Assembly (NCBI RefSeq): GCF_003367235.1
Contig: NZ_QRGP01000001.1
Coordinates: 1,116,001 to 1,180,000 of the forward strand
Direction: 5' to 3'
Origin: Sphingorhabdus pulchriflava
Lineage (GTDB): Bacteria > Pseudomonadota > Alphaproteobacteria > Sphingomonadales > Sphingomonadaceae
DNA: 64,000 bases
The position numbers and the translations under genes were made by a program. Under the pieces are notes generated by a model, which saw only the letters and a program-made list of their open reading frames with translations, was not told the DNA's origin and ran no database searches. How positions within the stretch are numbered: position 1 is the stretch's first letter; each line of letters begins with the position of its first letter. Shown one piece after another: positions 28,463 through 36,832 of this stretch.

Positions 28463-29284
28463 ATGCCTTATCGTCACGCGCCTTATTTCGTCGGCTTTGT
28501 GTTGCTGGTCATCCTGACAGGCTTTTGGGCCAGCTATTGGTCGACTATCGGCAACATGCCGTTGGCATTTCATCTCCATGCGATAAGTTCGTCGACCTGG
28601 CTGTTGCTGCTGATCGTCCAGAGCGTGGCAATCCAACGCCGATTGAACGGATTTCACAAACAAATGGGTCAGGCTAGTTTCGTTCTTTTTCCCTTCCTCA
28701 TTCTCGGTTTCATGATGATCATCGACGTTTCGGCGCAGCGTTATGCATCAGCCGACAACCCGTTCATCCTCCACAATGGGCCCTCATTCGGTTTTGGGAT
28801 GGCAATCGCGATTGCCGCATACCTCACGCTCTACTATCAAGCGCTCAAGACACGCCGCAATGTAAAACTGCATGCCGGATATATGCTGGCTACACCGCTT
28901 ATCCTGTTTGAATCACCTTTTTCGCGGGTGATTGAACAGTTTTTGCCGTGGATGAACTTTATCGGAAGCGAGGGCCCGCAGGCTGTGCAGGACACCATCG
29001 CGATTAGCGACGGCATGGGCATATTTTTTGCAATGACGCTGTACTTCTTGGACCGGAAGCATGGCGCACCTTGGTTGGTCGCTTCATTCTTCATGGGATT
29101 GCAGGCGATCGTCATGTGGTATGCCCCATATATTCCGGAATTGGGGCCGATGTTTCTTGCATATGCTCAGATACCGCTTGCTGTATCGGCATCGGTAGGT
29201 GTTGGCGCAGGCGCGCTTGCTGCATGGTTGGGATGGCGCGCAAGCAGTCGCGCAAAACGTCCACAAACAAAGGTCGCCGTTTAA
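28463..29284 (+). CDS. Multipass membrane protein of unknown function in the polyamine cluster
   Basis: This 273-aa protein has about eight predicted hydrophobic helices (roughly residues 8-27, 36-58, 70-88, 107-125, 135-150, 177-194, 200-220 and 228-255). Histidines sit at helix edges (FHLHAISSSTW, GFHKQMG, KLHAGYM), a pattern that would suit haem or metal ligation, as in cytochrome b-like or DUF2306-type proteins. I do not recognise the family with certainty. A GGGGAG ribosome-binding site precedes the ATG. A TTGACC...TAATTG pair at 28397-28426 is a weak promoter candidate. It lies between nspC and ornithine decarboxylase and ends before a clear terminator, so it may be transcribed independently. 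Confidence 0.75.
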   Translation: MPYRHAPYFVGFVLLVILTGFWASYWSTIGNMPLAFHLHAISSSTWLLLLIVQSVAIQRRLNGFHKQMGQASFVLFPFLILGFMMIIDVSAQRYASADNPFILHNGPSFGFGMAIAIAAYLTLYYQALKTRRNVKLHAGYMLATPLILFESPFSRVIEQFLPWMNFIGSEGPQAVQDTIAISDGMGIFFAMTLYFLDRKHGAPWLVASFFMGLQAIVMWYAPYIPELGPMFLAYAQIPLAVSASVGVGAGALAAWLGWRASSRAKRPQTKVAV

Positions 29285-29349
29285 GCTCCGAAAACACGAC
29301 TTGTGCTTTGATAATCGGCGCAACAGTCGCTTTGCCGTCATGAAAAAGT

Positions 29350-29385
29350 CACACCCATTTCGATGCAAAATGGGGTGCGTTTTTT
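29350..29385 (+). terminator. Rho-independent terminator after the membrane protein gene
   Basis: Stem 29352-29360 (CACCCATTT region) pairs with 29368-29377 (AAATGGGGTG) with one bulge and a short loop, followed by GCGTTTTTTC. The position, 66 bases after the stop of the membrane protein gene, fits a plus-strand terminator separating it from ornithine decarboxylase. The rest of the 214-base gap (29386-29498) is the probable leader of the decarboxylase. Confidence 0.75.
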
Positions 29386-29498
29386 CTTTACATCTACTCC
29401 CCCGAATCATATAGCGCCCTTCCGCTGCCCCAGGGGGACTTCCAATAACCGCAAGGCAGCCTTGTTGTTTACAGTTTATTTTTTGGGGGTCCCTTGAG

Positions 29499-30710
29499 TT
29501 GTACAGCTATCCTGACGCATCGTCCCTAGTCCGCGCGCTCCGCCCGGACGAACCGATTACGCTCCTTCGCCCGCATGCCGCGGAACGCGCAGCCCGCTTC
29601 TTTGTCGAGAAGTTTCCGGGCAAGTCGCTCTATGCGGTAAAGGCCAATCCTTCGCCCGCGCTGCTTGAAACGCTATGGGCGGCAGGCATTACCCATTATG
29701 ACGTTGCTTCGCTCGGCGAAGTGCGGTTGGTGCACAAATTCCTGCCTGATGCGAAACTGTGCTTCATGCACCCGGTGAAGTCCGAGCGTGCAATCGCACA
29801 GGCCTATCACAACCATGGCGTGCGCACCTTCAGCCTCGACAGCCATGAAGAGCTCGAGAAGATCGTTCGTGCAACCGCGACTGACGGCACAGCCGCAGCT
29901 GATCTAGAACTCTGCGTACGCATCCGTGTGTCCTCGGATCATGCCAAGCTGAGCCTTGCCGCCAAATTCGGTGCCGAGCCTGCTGAAGTCGCGGACCTGC
30001 TGGTCGCGACCCGTCAGGCCGCCGATAGCCTTGGCATTGCTTTCCATGTCGGCAGCCAGGCGATGACGCCGCTGGCCTATGCCGAAGCGATGGAGAAAGT
30101 GCGTGCGGCAATCGTGGAAGCTTCGGTTACGGTCGATATCGTCGATGTCGGTGGTGGTTTTCCTTCGGTTTATCCCGGCATGGAGCCTCCGCCGCTCGAA
30201 GCCTATTTCGAAACAATCCACCGCACGTTCGAAGATTTGCCGATCAGCTACTCGGCAGAGCTTTGGTGCGAGCCGGGCCGTGCGCTGTGCGCCGAATATG
30301 CTTCCTTGCTGGTTAAGGTTGAAAAGCGCCGCGACAATGAGTTGTACATAAACGACGGAGCCTATGGCGCGCTTTTCGATGCAGCGCATGTTAGCTGGCG
30401 CTTCCCGGTCGAGTTGATGCGCGAAAGCGGCAGCGACGAGATAAGCGAGTTCGCTTTCTATGGCCCGACCTGCGACGATATGGATTATATGGCAGGCCCG
30501 TTCCTGCTGCCCGCCGACGTGAAGGCCGGCGACTATATCGAAATCGGCATGCTCGGCGCCTATGGCTGTGCGATGCGCACCGAGTTTAACGGCTTTGGCG
30601 AGACCGAGGATTTTACGGTCGAGGATGAACCGATGGCCAGCCTCTACACGCGCATTGCCGCCAATGATTTGGGCAACGTCCATCACATTGGCAAACGCTC
30701 TGCGCAATAA
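29499..30710 (+). CDS. Ornithine (possibly lysine/ornithine) decarboxylase, fold-type III
   Basis: This 403-aa PLP enzyme makes putrescine from ornithine. The PLP lysine is Lys48 in SLYAVKANPSP. HVGSQAM, VDVGGGFPSVYPGM and WCEPGRALCAEY form the cofactor pocket, and the catalytic cysteine motif is FYGPTCDDMD. Substrate choice between ornithine and lysine cannot be fixed by eye. The start is TTG at 29499 (MYSYPDASSL), with a GGGGG stretch about 10 bases upstream; no ATG lies between it and the conserved region. A strong terminator follows. With the genes at 26011-28373 it would complete a route from ornithine to spermidine. Confidence 0.9.
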   Translation: MYSYPDASSLVRALRPDEPITLLRPHAAERAARFFVEKFPGKSLYAVKANPSPALLETLWAAGITHYDVASLGEVRLVHKFLPDAKLCFMHPVKSERAIAQAYHNHGVRTFSLDSHEELEKIVRATATDGTAAADLELCVRIRVSSDHAKLSLAAKFGAEPAEVADLLVATRQAADSLGIAFHVGSQAMTPLAYAEAMEKVRAAIVEASVTVDIVDVGGGFPSVYPGMEPPPLEAYFETIHRTFEDLPISYSAELWCEPGRALCAEYASLLVKVEKRRDNELYINDGAYGALFDAAHVSWRFPVELMRESGSDEISEFAFYGPTCDDMDYMAGPFLLPADVKAGDYIEIGMLGAYGCAMRTEFNGFGETEDFTVEDEPMASLYTRIAANDLGNVHHIGKRSAQ

Positions 30711-30742
30711 GTTGCATTTGACAATTTACACTGGCTGAAGCA

Positions 30743-30777
30743 CCCTCCCCGTCATTGAAAACGGGGAGGGTTTTCTT
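30743..30777 (+). terminator. Rho-independent terminator whose 3' arm is the next gene's ribosome-binding site
   Basis: A perfect 10-bp stem, CCCTCCCCGT (30743-30752) with ACGGGGAGGG (30761-30770), has an 8-base loop and is followed by TTTTCTT. The MAPEG start codon is at 30778, so GGGGAGGG in the 3' arm is also its Shine-Dalgarno sequence, 7 bases away. The hairpin would both end ornithine decarboxylase transcription and hide the MAPEG ribosome-binding site in read-through RNA. Confidence 0.8.
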
Positions 30778-31200
30778 ATGGATACGACGATACTCGCACC
30801 GGCAGCCGTTCTGGTTGCTTGGTCTTTAATCATGCTCGTCTGGCTTGCGGTTGCGCGCTTTGGAACGCTTGCAAAGCTAGGCAGCAAAGAACCGCCTGCC
30901 CCCGGACTTCGAGGTCAGGACATTGACCCCATGCTCGGCACAGCTGCGTGGAAATCGCACAATTATACGCACCTTATGGAGCAACCGACGATCTTCTATG
31001 CCGCGGTCTTCATCCTGCACATTGCAGGTGCGGCTTCACCGTTGATGGTCAAGTTCGCATGGGCCTATGTGGCACTGCGCATCATCCATTCGGTCTATCA
31101 GGCGGTGGTCAACAAGGTGATGGTACGCTTTTCGATATTCATGCTGTCGAGCGTTTGCCTCATTGTCCTGTCGGTCAACGCTTTGATGGCGACGCTTTGA
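30778..31200 (+). CDS. MAPEG family membrane protein (first of tandem pair)
   Basis: This 140-aa, four-helix membrane protein belongs to the MAPEG fold (membrane-associated proteins in eicosanoid and glutathione metabolism). Helices lie at about 8-28, 70-85, 88-106 and 118-138. The core WKSHNYTHLMEQPTIFYA and AWAYVALRIIHSVYQAVVNKV resembles the glutathione-binding region of the family. The physiological substrate is unknown. Its ribosome-binding site lies in the preceding terminator hairpin. A paralogue follows 22 bases later, so the two likely form one transcription unit. Confidence 0.88.
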   Translation: MDTTILAPAAVLVAWSLIMLVWLAVARFGTLAKLGSKEPPAPGLRGQDIDPMLGTAAWKSHNYTHLMEQPTIFYAAVFILHIAGAASPLMVKFAWAYVALRIIHSVYQAVVNKVMVRFSIFMLSSVCLIVLSVNALMATL

Positions 31201-31222
31201 TAACAATAAGGGAGGAGTAACT

Positions 31223-31660
31223 ATGGAACATGCAGAAATTCTGAAACCGGTCGCGGTACTCGCGGGCTGGACGATGCTGATGTGGATATGGATGTACGCC
31301 ACGCGCATCCCTGCGATCAACAAATTGCCCAAGGATGCCACACCGGGTGCTGATGTGGGTTGGACGGGCTCGAAACTGGAAGGTCTGCTTCCCGGCAACA
31401 TCCAGTGGAAGGCACATAATTATAATCACCTGCACGAAGCGCCGACGGTGTTTTATGCGGTAGCCCTGTTGCTGGCCATGATTGGTCAGGGTGATGGCCT
31501 GAACGCCACTATCGCATGGGCCTATGTGGGCCTGCGCATCGCGCACAGCCTGTGGCAGTCGCTGGTCAACAAGGTCGCGGTTCGCTTCCTGTTGTTCGCC
31601 TTGTCGTCACTCGCGCTGATGGCGCTGGTGCTGCACGCCATATTGGCAGTATTTCATTGA
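31223..31660 (+). CDS. MAPEG family membrane protein (second of tandem pair)
   Basis: This 145-aa paralogue of the preceding protein shares WK-HNY-HL-E-PT-FYA and AWAYV-LRI-HS--Q--VNKV-VRF. Four helices are predicted. It has its own ribosome-binding site, GGGAGGAG, upstream of the ATG at 31223, unlike the first copy. Family members act as glutathione transferases or peroxidases in membranes; activity here is not known. The loop before the conserved core (GADVGWTGSKLEGLLPGNIQ) differs from its partner, which suggests divergence of function after duplication. It is convergent with the RNA methyltransferase gene, 8 bases away. Confidence 0.88.
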   Translation: MEHAEILKPVAVLAGWTMLMWIWMYATRIPAINKLPKDATPGADVGWTGSKLEGLLPGNIQWKAHNYNHLHEAPTVFYAVALLLAMIGQGDGLNATIAWAYVGLRIAHSLWQSLVNKVAVRFLLFALSSLALMALVLHAILAVFH

Positions 31661-31668
31661 TTTGAAAG

Positions 31669-32871
31669 TCACTGGCGGGTGAATTCGCCCGCCAGTTCGA
31701 CATGAGTTGACCAGCGAAATTGCCCGACAGGCCATATCCGCTGAAGCCTGAAGCCACCTGAAATTAGTGTCTTTGCATCGCGTGCAAAGCTGGATGGGTT
31801 GCAGCTTACATAGGCGATCTTCGACACATCCGATTTCGCAAGTTCGGCAACCTGTTCACGCGCACCAGCCCTTGGTGGGTCGAGGATAACGGCACCGAAA
31901 CGATTAAGTTCTGCTGTCGTCAATGGCCGCCGGAATAGGTCACGGTGCTCTGCGAACAGCGACAGGCCAGCCTTGCTTGCCGCCGCCTTCATCGACAGCA
32001 GCGCCGCCCGTTCAGCTTCTGCAGCGAACACCTTGCGGCCCTGAACAACGGCAAAGGCAAAGGTTCCAAGTCCGGAAAACAGATCTGCCACCAGCTTGGC
32101 CTCGCCAACAATCGCTTGCACTGCCAAAGACAATGCCTGTTCGCCATCCAGAGTGGCCTGCAGGAAGCCATAAGGCGGATAGGCCACAGCAATGCCACCC
32201 AATGTGACTGTAGCTGGTTCAGGCTCCCAATAGGTCGTCGGGCCGTAGCCATCGTCGGTTGAAAGCCGTGCCAGATTGTTTGCAGTTGCAAAGTCGGTCA
32301 GCGCTTCGTGCGTTTCCAGACCTTCGGGCGACCATTGTTCGATCAGGACATCGACGCCCTGATCAACCAGTGCCAGCTTGATCTCGACATTTCGCTTGGG
32401 CCCGATGCGCGGCGCAAGAAAGGCTCTCAGCGGTTCGAGCACCGCGAAAAGCTCCCGTGCCATGATGTCGCATTGCTTGAGGTCCACGATACGGTGGCTC
32501 TTTTCCGAACTGAAGCCTAATTGGAATTGCTTGCCAGCCCATGCAGACCGCACTGCAACACGTCGTCGGCTATGTGGAGGAGAGATATGCACCGGCATGA
32601 ATTCGGGGAGCGCCAGATCCTGCGCCGATAGCGCATGGACGATGCGGTCCTGCACAAAAGTCTTGAGAACCTCTTCGTCCAAATGCTGCAACTGGCACCC
32701 ACCGCATAGCTGGAAATGCGGACATGGCGGGTCAATATGGTGCGGGCCGTGGATCAGCCCGCCGCCCGGATTCAGGCTATCGCCCGGCGCTGCAAAGGGC
32801 ACATGCCTACCGTCGGCGGTCACACCATCACCACGTGAGGCTATGCGGATGATTTCGTCAATATTGTTCAC
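31669..32871 (-). CDS. 23S rRNA/tRNA m5U methyltransferase (RlmC/RlmD/TrmA family)
   Basis: This 400-aa SAM-dependent RNA uridine-C5 methyltransferase has the iron-sulfur cluster cysteines at Cys50, Cys56 and Cys59 (CPHFQLCGGC) with another in DLKQCDIMA. Motif I is DLFSGLGTFAF, the DPPRAGAREQ box follows, and the catalytic cysteine is in YVSCNPSSFARD. The start codon is GTG at 32871 (MNNIDEIIRIASRGDG). Which uridine is methylated cannot be told from sequence. The N-terminal TRAM-like region is short. It is convergent with the MAPEG genes. Confidence 0.92.
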   Translation of the reverse strand: MNNIDEIIRIASRGDGVTADGRHVPFAAPGDSLNPGGGLIHGPHHIDPPCPHFQLCGGCQLQHLDEEVLKTFVQDRIVHALSAQDLALPEFMPVHISPPHSRRRVAVRSAWAGKQFQLGFSSEKSHRIVDLKQCDIMARELFAVLEPLRAFLAPRIGPKRNVEIKLALVDQGVDVLIEQWSPEGLETHEALTDFATANNLARLSTDDGYGPTTYWEPEPATVTLGGIAVAYPPYGFLQATLDGEQALSLAVQAIVGEAKLVADLFSGLGTFAFAVVQGRKVFAAEAERAALLSMKAAASKAGLSLFAEHRDLFRRPLTTAELNRFGAVILDPPRAGAREQVAELAKSDVSKIAYVSCNPSSFARDAKTLISGGFRLQRIWPVGQFRWSTHVELAGEFTRQ

Positions 32872-32916
32872 AACAGCGCCTTGCCCGTGCGGGCCAAGCT
32901 AAGCAAGCCCGCTGGG

Positions 32917-33300
32917 CTATTTCTGCGACGATGCTTTGATGTCCGCAGGCAGGCGATATTTGTCATCGCCTGACCTGACTTCGATCATCCCGCCACCGAT
33001 CAGATTGATGGTCGTTTCGTCAAATCCATCAGCCGGGGAGAGCCCGCGGCCATCGGTGAGAATGTTGAAACGACGAAATCCGCCATTGGGATGGCGAATA
33101 ACGAGCATCTTGCCATTCTCGCCCGGCATGGTTTCGGTCGAGCATTCGCGCGCAAATGCACTTTTGCCGGCGAGCGCGCATTCAACTTTATTTGCTGTAG
33201 AGGCTGCGCCACCCGATTGTTCTGCTGACTCTCCACCGCAGGCCGCAAGTGCGGCGCTGCCTGCAAAAGCGAAAGCAAGACGATAGAATAAAGGCTTCAT
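32917..33300 (-). CDS. Small lipoprotein of unknown function
   Basis: This 127-aa protein has a lipoprotein signal: basic start MKPLFYR, hydrophobic stretch, and lipobox LAAC at Cys21, then the flexible GGESAEQSGGAAS linker. The mature part (about 85 residues) contains two cysteines (VECALAGKSAFARECS) and a beta-rich VIRHPNGGFRRFNI region. I do not recognise the family. It is flanked by the RNA methyltransferase and ilvD on the same strand with no overlap, so there is no functional hint from context. Confidence 0.82.
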   Translation of the reverse strand: MKPLFYRLAFAFAGSAALAACGGESAEQSGGAASTANKVECALAGKSAFARECSTETMPGENGKMLVIRHPNGGFRRFNILTDGRGLSPADGFDETTINLIGGGMIEVRSGDDKYRLPADIKASSQK

Positions 33301-33360
33301 GCGCCATCTATAACGGCTTCAGCATTCAGCCTCTAGCGCATTAACCCTGCTTTTGGTCGG

Positions 33361-35217
33361 CTATCCGCGCGGTTTGCTGACAAGTTGGGATACGTCGCGG
33401 ATCGCGCCGCGCGCCGCACTGGTCGTCATCGCTGCATAAGCCTGCAATGCGACCGAAACCTTGCGCGGACGTTCCTTCGCCGGTCGCCAGCCCTTGGCAT
33501 CCTGCGCCACCCTGCGACGGGCAAGCTCGTCTTCGCTGACTGCCAGATGGATTGAGCGGTTGGGGATGTCGATTTCGATAATATCGCCATTTTCAACCAG
33601 CCCGATTGTGCCACCTTCCGCCGCTTCAGGGGAAACATGGCCAATAGAAAGCCCCGAGGTACCGCCCGAAAAGCGACCATCGGTGAGGAGTGCGCAAGCT
33701 GCACCCAGGCCCTTGGATTTAAGGTAGCTTGTCGGGTAAAGCATTTCCTGCATTCCCGGCCCGCCTTTCGGCCCTTCATAGCGGATGACCACGACATCGC
33801 CAGCCTCAACCTGGCCGGTCAAAATCGCGGTTACCGCCGCGTCCTGGCTTTCATAGACCTTGGCGGGGCCCGTAAACTTCAGGATACTCTCATCCACGCC
33901 TGCCGTTTTCACGATGCAGCCATCAAGTGCGATATTGCCGTTCAACACAGCCAAACCACCATCTTTCGAAAAGGCATGTTCTGCAGATCGGATAACGCCC
34001 TTCTCGCGGTCGAGATCCAGATCCGTCCACCGACGCGATTGGCTAAAGGCGGTTTGTGTTGGAACGCCACCTGGTGCTGCCTTGAAGAAATTCTGCACAT
34101 CCGGGTCGCTTGTGCGCGAAATATCCCACTTATCGAGTGCTTCCCCCATCGTCCGGCTATGGACCGTGGGAAGATGCCGGTGAATCAGGCCCGCACGGTC
34201 AAGCTGACCGAGAATTGCCATTATCCCGCCAGCGCGATGGACATCTTCCATATGCACATCGCTTTTTGCAGGGGCCACTTTTGAAAGGCATGGCACTTTT
34301 CGCGACAGCCGATCAATATCCGACATGGTGAAATTGATTCCACCTTCATAGGCAGCAGCCAGCAGGTGCAGCACCGTATTGGTCGAACCGCCCATCGCGA
34401 TATCCAGGCTCATGGCATTTTCGAAAGCTTCAAAGCTGGCTATGTTGCGCGGCAGGACGCTCTCGTCTTCTTGCTCATAATAGCGGCGGCACAGTTCGAC
34501 TGAAAGTCGGCCTGCCTCCAGAAAGAGTTGCTTACGATCAGCGTGGGTCGCAAGTGTCGAACCATTGCCGGGGAGCGAAAGCCCCAGCGCCTCGGTCAGG
34601 CAGTTCATCGAATTGGCGGTAAACATGCCTGAACAGGAACCGCAGGTCGGGCAAGCCGAGCGCTCAATGGTTGCAACTTCCTCGTCACTATATTTTTCGT
34701 CGGCAGCGGCAACCATCGCATCGACAAGATCGAGCGCGACTTCCTTGCCTTTCAGGATGACCTTGCCCGCCTCCATTGGCCCGCCGGAAACGAAAACTAC
34801 GGGAATGTTGATACGCAGCGCCGCCATCAACATACCGGGCGTGATCTTGTCGCAGTTCGAAATGCAGACCATAGCGTCGGCGCAATGCGCGTTGACCATA
34901 TATTCGACACTGTCGGCAATCAGGTCGCGGCTGGGCAGAGAATAAAGCATCCCGTCATGCCCCATCGCGATGCCATCATCGACGGCGATGGTGTTGAATT
35001 CCTTGGCAACGCCTCCCGCAGCCTCGATCTCGCGCGCAACCATCTGGCCGAGATCCTTCAAATGGACGTGCCCCGGCACAAACTGGGTAAAGCTGTTGAC
35101 CACCGCAACAATCGGCTTGCCGAAGTCGCTATCCTTCATGCCCGTTGCGCGCCAAAGGCCGCGGGCACCTGCCATATTGCGGCCATGGGTAGAGGTGCGC
35201 GAACGAAGGGCGGGCAT
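33361..35217 (-). CDS. ilvD: Dihydroxy-acid dehydratase
   Basis: This 618-aa iron-sulfur dehydratase catalyses the penultimate step of valine, isoleucine and pantothenate precursor synthesis. The cluster-binding cysteines lie in [11 protein letters not shown] and the [18 protein letters not shown] segment. The C-terminal [20 protein letters not shown] signature is present. Length and motifs fit the E. coli-type [4Fe-4S] IlvD. An AGGAG site is 8 bases upstream of the ATG. Neighbours are unrelated, so it is probably monocistronic. Confidence 0.96.
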   Translation of the reverse strand: MPALRSRTSTHGRNMAGARGLWRATGMKDSDFGKPIVAVVNSFTQFVPGHVHLKDLGQMVAREIEAAGGVAKEFNTIAVDDGIAMGHDGMLYSLPSRDLIADSVEYMVNAHCADAMVCISNCDKITPGMLMAALRINIPVVFVSGGPMEAGKVILKGKEVALDLVDAMVAAADEKYSDEEVATIERSACPTCGSCSGMFTANSMNCLTEALGLSLPGNGSTLATHADRKQLFLEAGRLSVELCRRYYEQEDESVLPRNIASFEAFENAMSLDIAMGGSTNTVLHLLAAAYEGGINFTMSDIDRLSRKVPCLSKVAPAKSDVHMEDVHRAGGIMAILGQLDRAGLIHRHLPTVHSRTMGEALDKWDISRTSDPDVQNFFKAAPGGVPTQTAFSQSRRWTDLDLDREKGVIRSAEHAFSKDGGLAVLNGNIALDGCIVKTAGVDESILKFTGPAKVYESQDAAVTAILTGQVEAGDVVVIRYEGPKGGPGMQEMLYPTSYLKSKGLGAACALLTDGRFSGGTSGLSIGHVSPEAAEGGTIGLVENGDIIEIDIPNRSIHLAVSEDELARRRVAQDAKGWRPAKERPRKVSVALQAYAAMTTSAARGAIRDVSQLVSKPRG

Positions 35218-35275
35218 GAGGGAGACTCCTGTAATATTATTTCACCAAAATGGCGTTTGCAGGCGCCTTACAGCG

Positions 35276-36004
35276 CTAAGCCCGCAGTTTCAACGCCACT
35301 TCGTTGCAAATCCGCACAAGGCGTTCTGCCCATACAGACTGCCCCATTGTGTCTCGTATCTGGTCCTGCCGGATTTCGATACCCAGATAGGGCCTACCAT
35401 GAGCTTCGCAATGGCGGTTCATCGTCGCGTTGAGCAGTTTGCCTGAATAGGGTTGCTGGTCGCCAACGCACAGGCCCTCTGCCTTAAGCAGCGGAATTGC
35501 GATCCGTGCTGCGCCGTCATCCTCGTTATACAAAACGCCAACCTGCCAAGGTCGTTGCTTCTCTGGATGACTTTCCAATTGCGGAGTGAAGCTGTGCAGC
35601 GAGAGTGTCAGCACAGGCCGATGCTGTTCCAGCAATTCGGCGAGTTTTGAATGATAAGGCCTGAAAAAGCGATGGAGGCGCGCCTCATACGCTTCATGGT
35701 CGAGGGCGTTTCCCGGTATCGCATGTCCATCGCTGGCGATCGGAATCGCCGCAGGTTGATGTTCCTCCCGGTTGAAATCGCAAACCAGACGGCTGACATT
35801 GCCGAGAAACGCCGCATAGCCTGCACTTTCTGACATGATTTCGGCCAGGCCTGCCACGCCTATGTCGATGGCAATGTGCTGCTGCAGCAAGGTCGGATCG
35901 ATGCCCAGATCGATATCATCCGGAACGCGGTTAGACGCATGATCGCTGACAACCAGGATGCCACCTGCCTTGGGTTCACCGATCAGTTTCCAAGCGTCAT
36001 TCAT
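35276..36004 (-). CDS. N-formylglutamate amidohydrolase family protein
   Basis: This 242-aa protein of the HutG-like/FGase family hydrolyses N-formylglutamate or a related N-acyl amino acid. Visible family motifs are VVSDHASNRVPDD near the N-terminus, HIAIDIGVAGLAE, LVCDFNRE, LSLHSFTPQ and LGIEIRQDQI. No histidine-utilisation genes are nearby, so the substrate is uncertain. The ATG at 36004 overlaps the ispE stop as ATGA; a longer reading would lie inside ispE. Confidence 0.88.
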   Translation of the reverse strand: MNDAWKLIGEPKAGGILVVSDHASNRVPDDIDLGIDPTLLQQHIAIDIGVAGLAEIMSESAGYAAFLGNVSRLVCDFNREEHQPAAIPIASDGHAIPGNALDHEAYEARLHRFFRPYHSKLAELLEQHRPVLTLSLHSFTPQLESHPEKQRPWQVGVLYNEDDGAARIAIPLLKAEGLCVGDQQPYSGKLLNATMNRHCEAHGRPYLGIEIRQDQIRDTMGQSVWAERLVRICNEVALKLRA

Positions 36005-36828
36005 CGCAGCACCGTTGGCAGCAACCACCAGTCCGGCCTCGTTGCTGATATGGCTTGTGCGGCTCCATCCCTTTGGTCCAACGAATCGAAAAGCGCAAAG
36101 CAAGTCGCACCGGAACCTGACATACGCACGAACGTGACGCCCGGTTGCACCTGAAGCTGAGCAATCACCTCAGCGATTTCCGGAACTAACCCGATCGCCG
36201 GCGCTTCCAGATCATTGCGGGCATGCCGCCAGTCCTGCACTTCTAGCGCCCCCCAATCAACCCTGTCCCACGCTTTGAAGACCGGACCGGTCGGACATGG
36301 CTTCAAAGGATTGACGAGCAGGATCGGTGTGCCAGCGATGTCGTGGACAATCAATGCGGTAAGCTTTTCACCAACGCCGCTGCCGAAAACGGTCTGCGAC
36401 TGCAGGCATGCCGGAATATCTGCGCCAAGATCGATCGCGATTTCGTGCATCATTGCATCGGGAATAGCGACTTCCCACAGTCGCGTCAGAAGGCGTAATG
36501 CGGCTGCGGCGTCAGCCGAACCACCGCCAATTCCCGCGGCTACAGGCAGGCGCTTGTCGAGCTTGATTGTCGCCCCTTGCCTCGTCCCACTGGCCACCTG
36601 AAGCGCCTTTGCAGCGCGCAAAACCAGATTGGAGTCATCTGCCTCCAAACCCTCGGCAAACGGCCCGGTGATCGAAAGTGAAAGCGTATCTGCCGGCTCC
36701 GCTGTCAAAAGGTCACCATCTTTCGCAAAAGCAAAAAGCGTTTCCAGTTCGTGATAGCTATCCTCGCGCCGTCGCCGGACATGCAGCGCAAGGTTGATTT
36801 TGGCGTAGGCAGTTTCGCTGAACAGCAT
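36001..36828 (-). CDS. ispE: 4-diphosphocytidyl-2-C-methyl-D-erythritol kinase
   Basis: This 275-aa GHMP kinase phosphorylates CDP-methylerythritol in the non-mevalonate isoprenoid pathway. The N-terminal YAKINLALHV and the ATP-binding LPVAAGIGGGSADAAAAL (P-loop of the GHMP family) are clear, and the C-terminal VRMSGSGATCFALF is typical. The ATG at 36828 begins MLFSETAYAK, four bases after the TPR gene stop. Its own stop overlaps the amidohydrolase start, so TPR gene, ispE and amidohydrolase probably form one operon. Confidence 0.95.
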   Translation of the reverse strand: MLFSETAYAKINLALHVRRRREDSYHELETLFAFAKDGDLLTAEPADTLSLSITGPFAEGLEADDSNLVLRAAKALQVASGTRQGATIKLDKRLPVAAGIGGGSADAAAALRLLTRLWEVAIPDAMMHEIAIDLGADIPACLQSQTVFGSGVGEKLTALIVHDIAGTPILLVNPLKPCPTGPVFKAWDRVDWGALEVQDWRHARNDLEAPAIGLVPEIAEVIAQLQVQPGVTFVRMSGSGATCFALFDSLDQRDGAAQAISATRPDWWLLPTVLR

Positions 36829-36832
36829 CGGC

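Noticed and set aside
30718-30746. TTGACA as a -35 box for the MAPEG genes
   Set aside because: No acceptable -10 hexamer lies 16-18 bases downstream; the region is the terminator stem.
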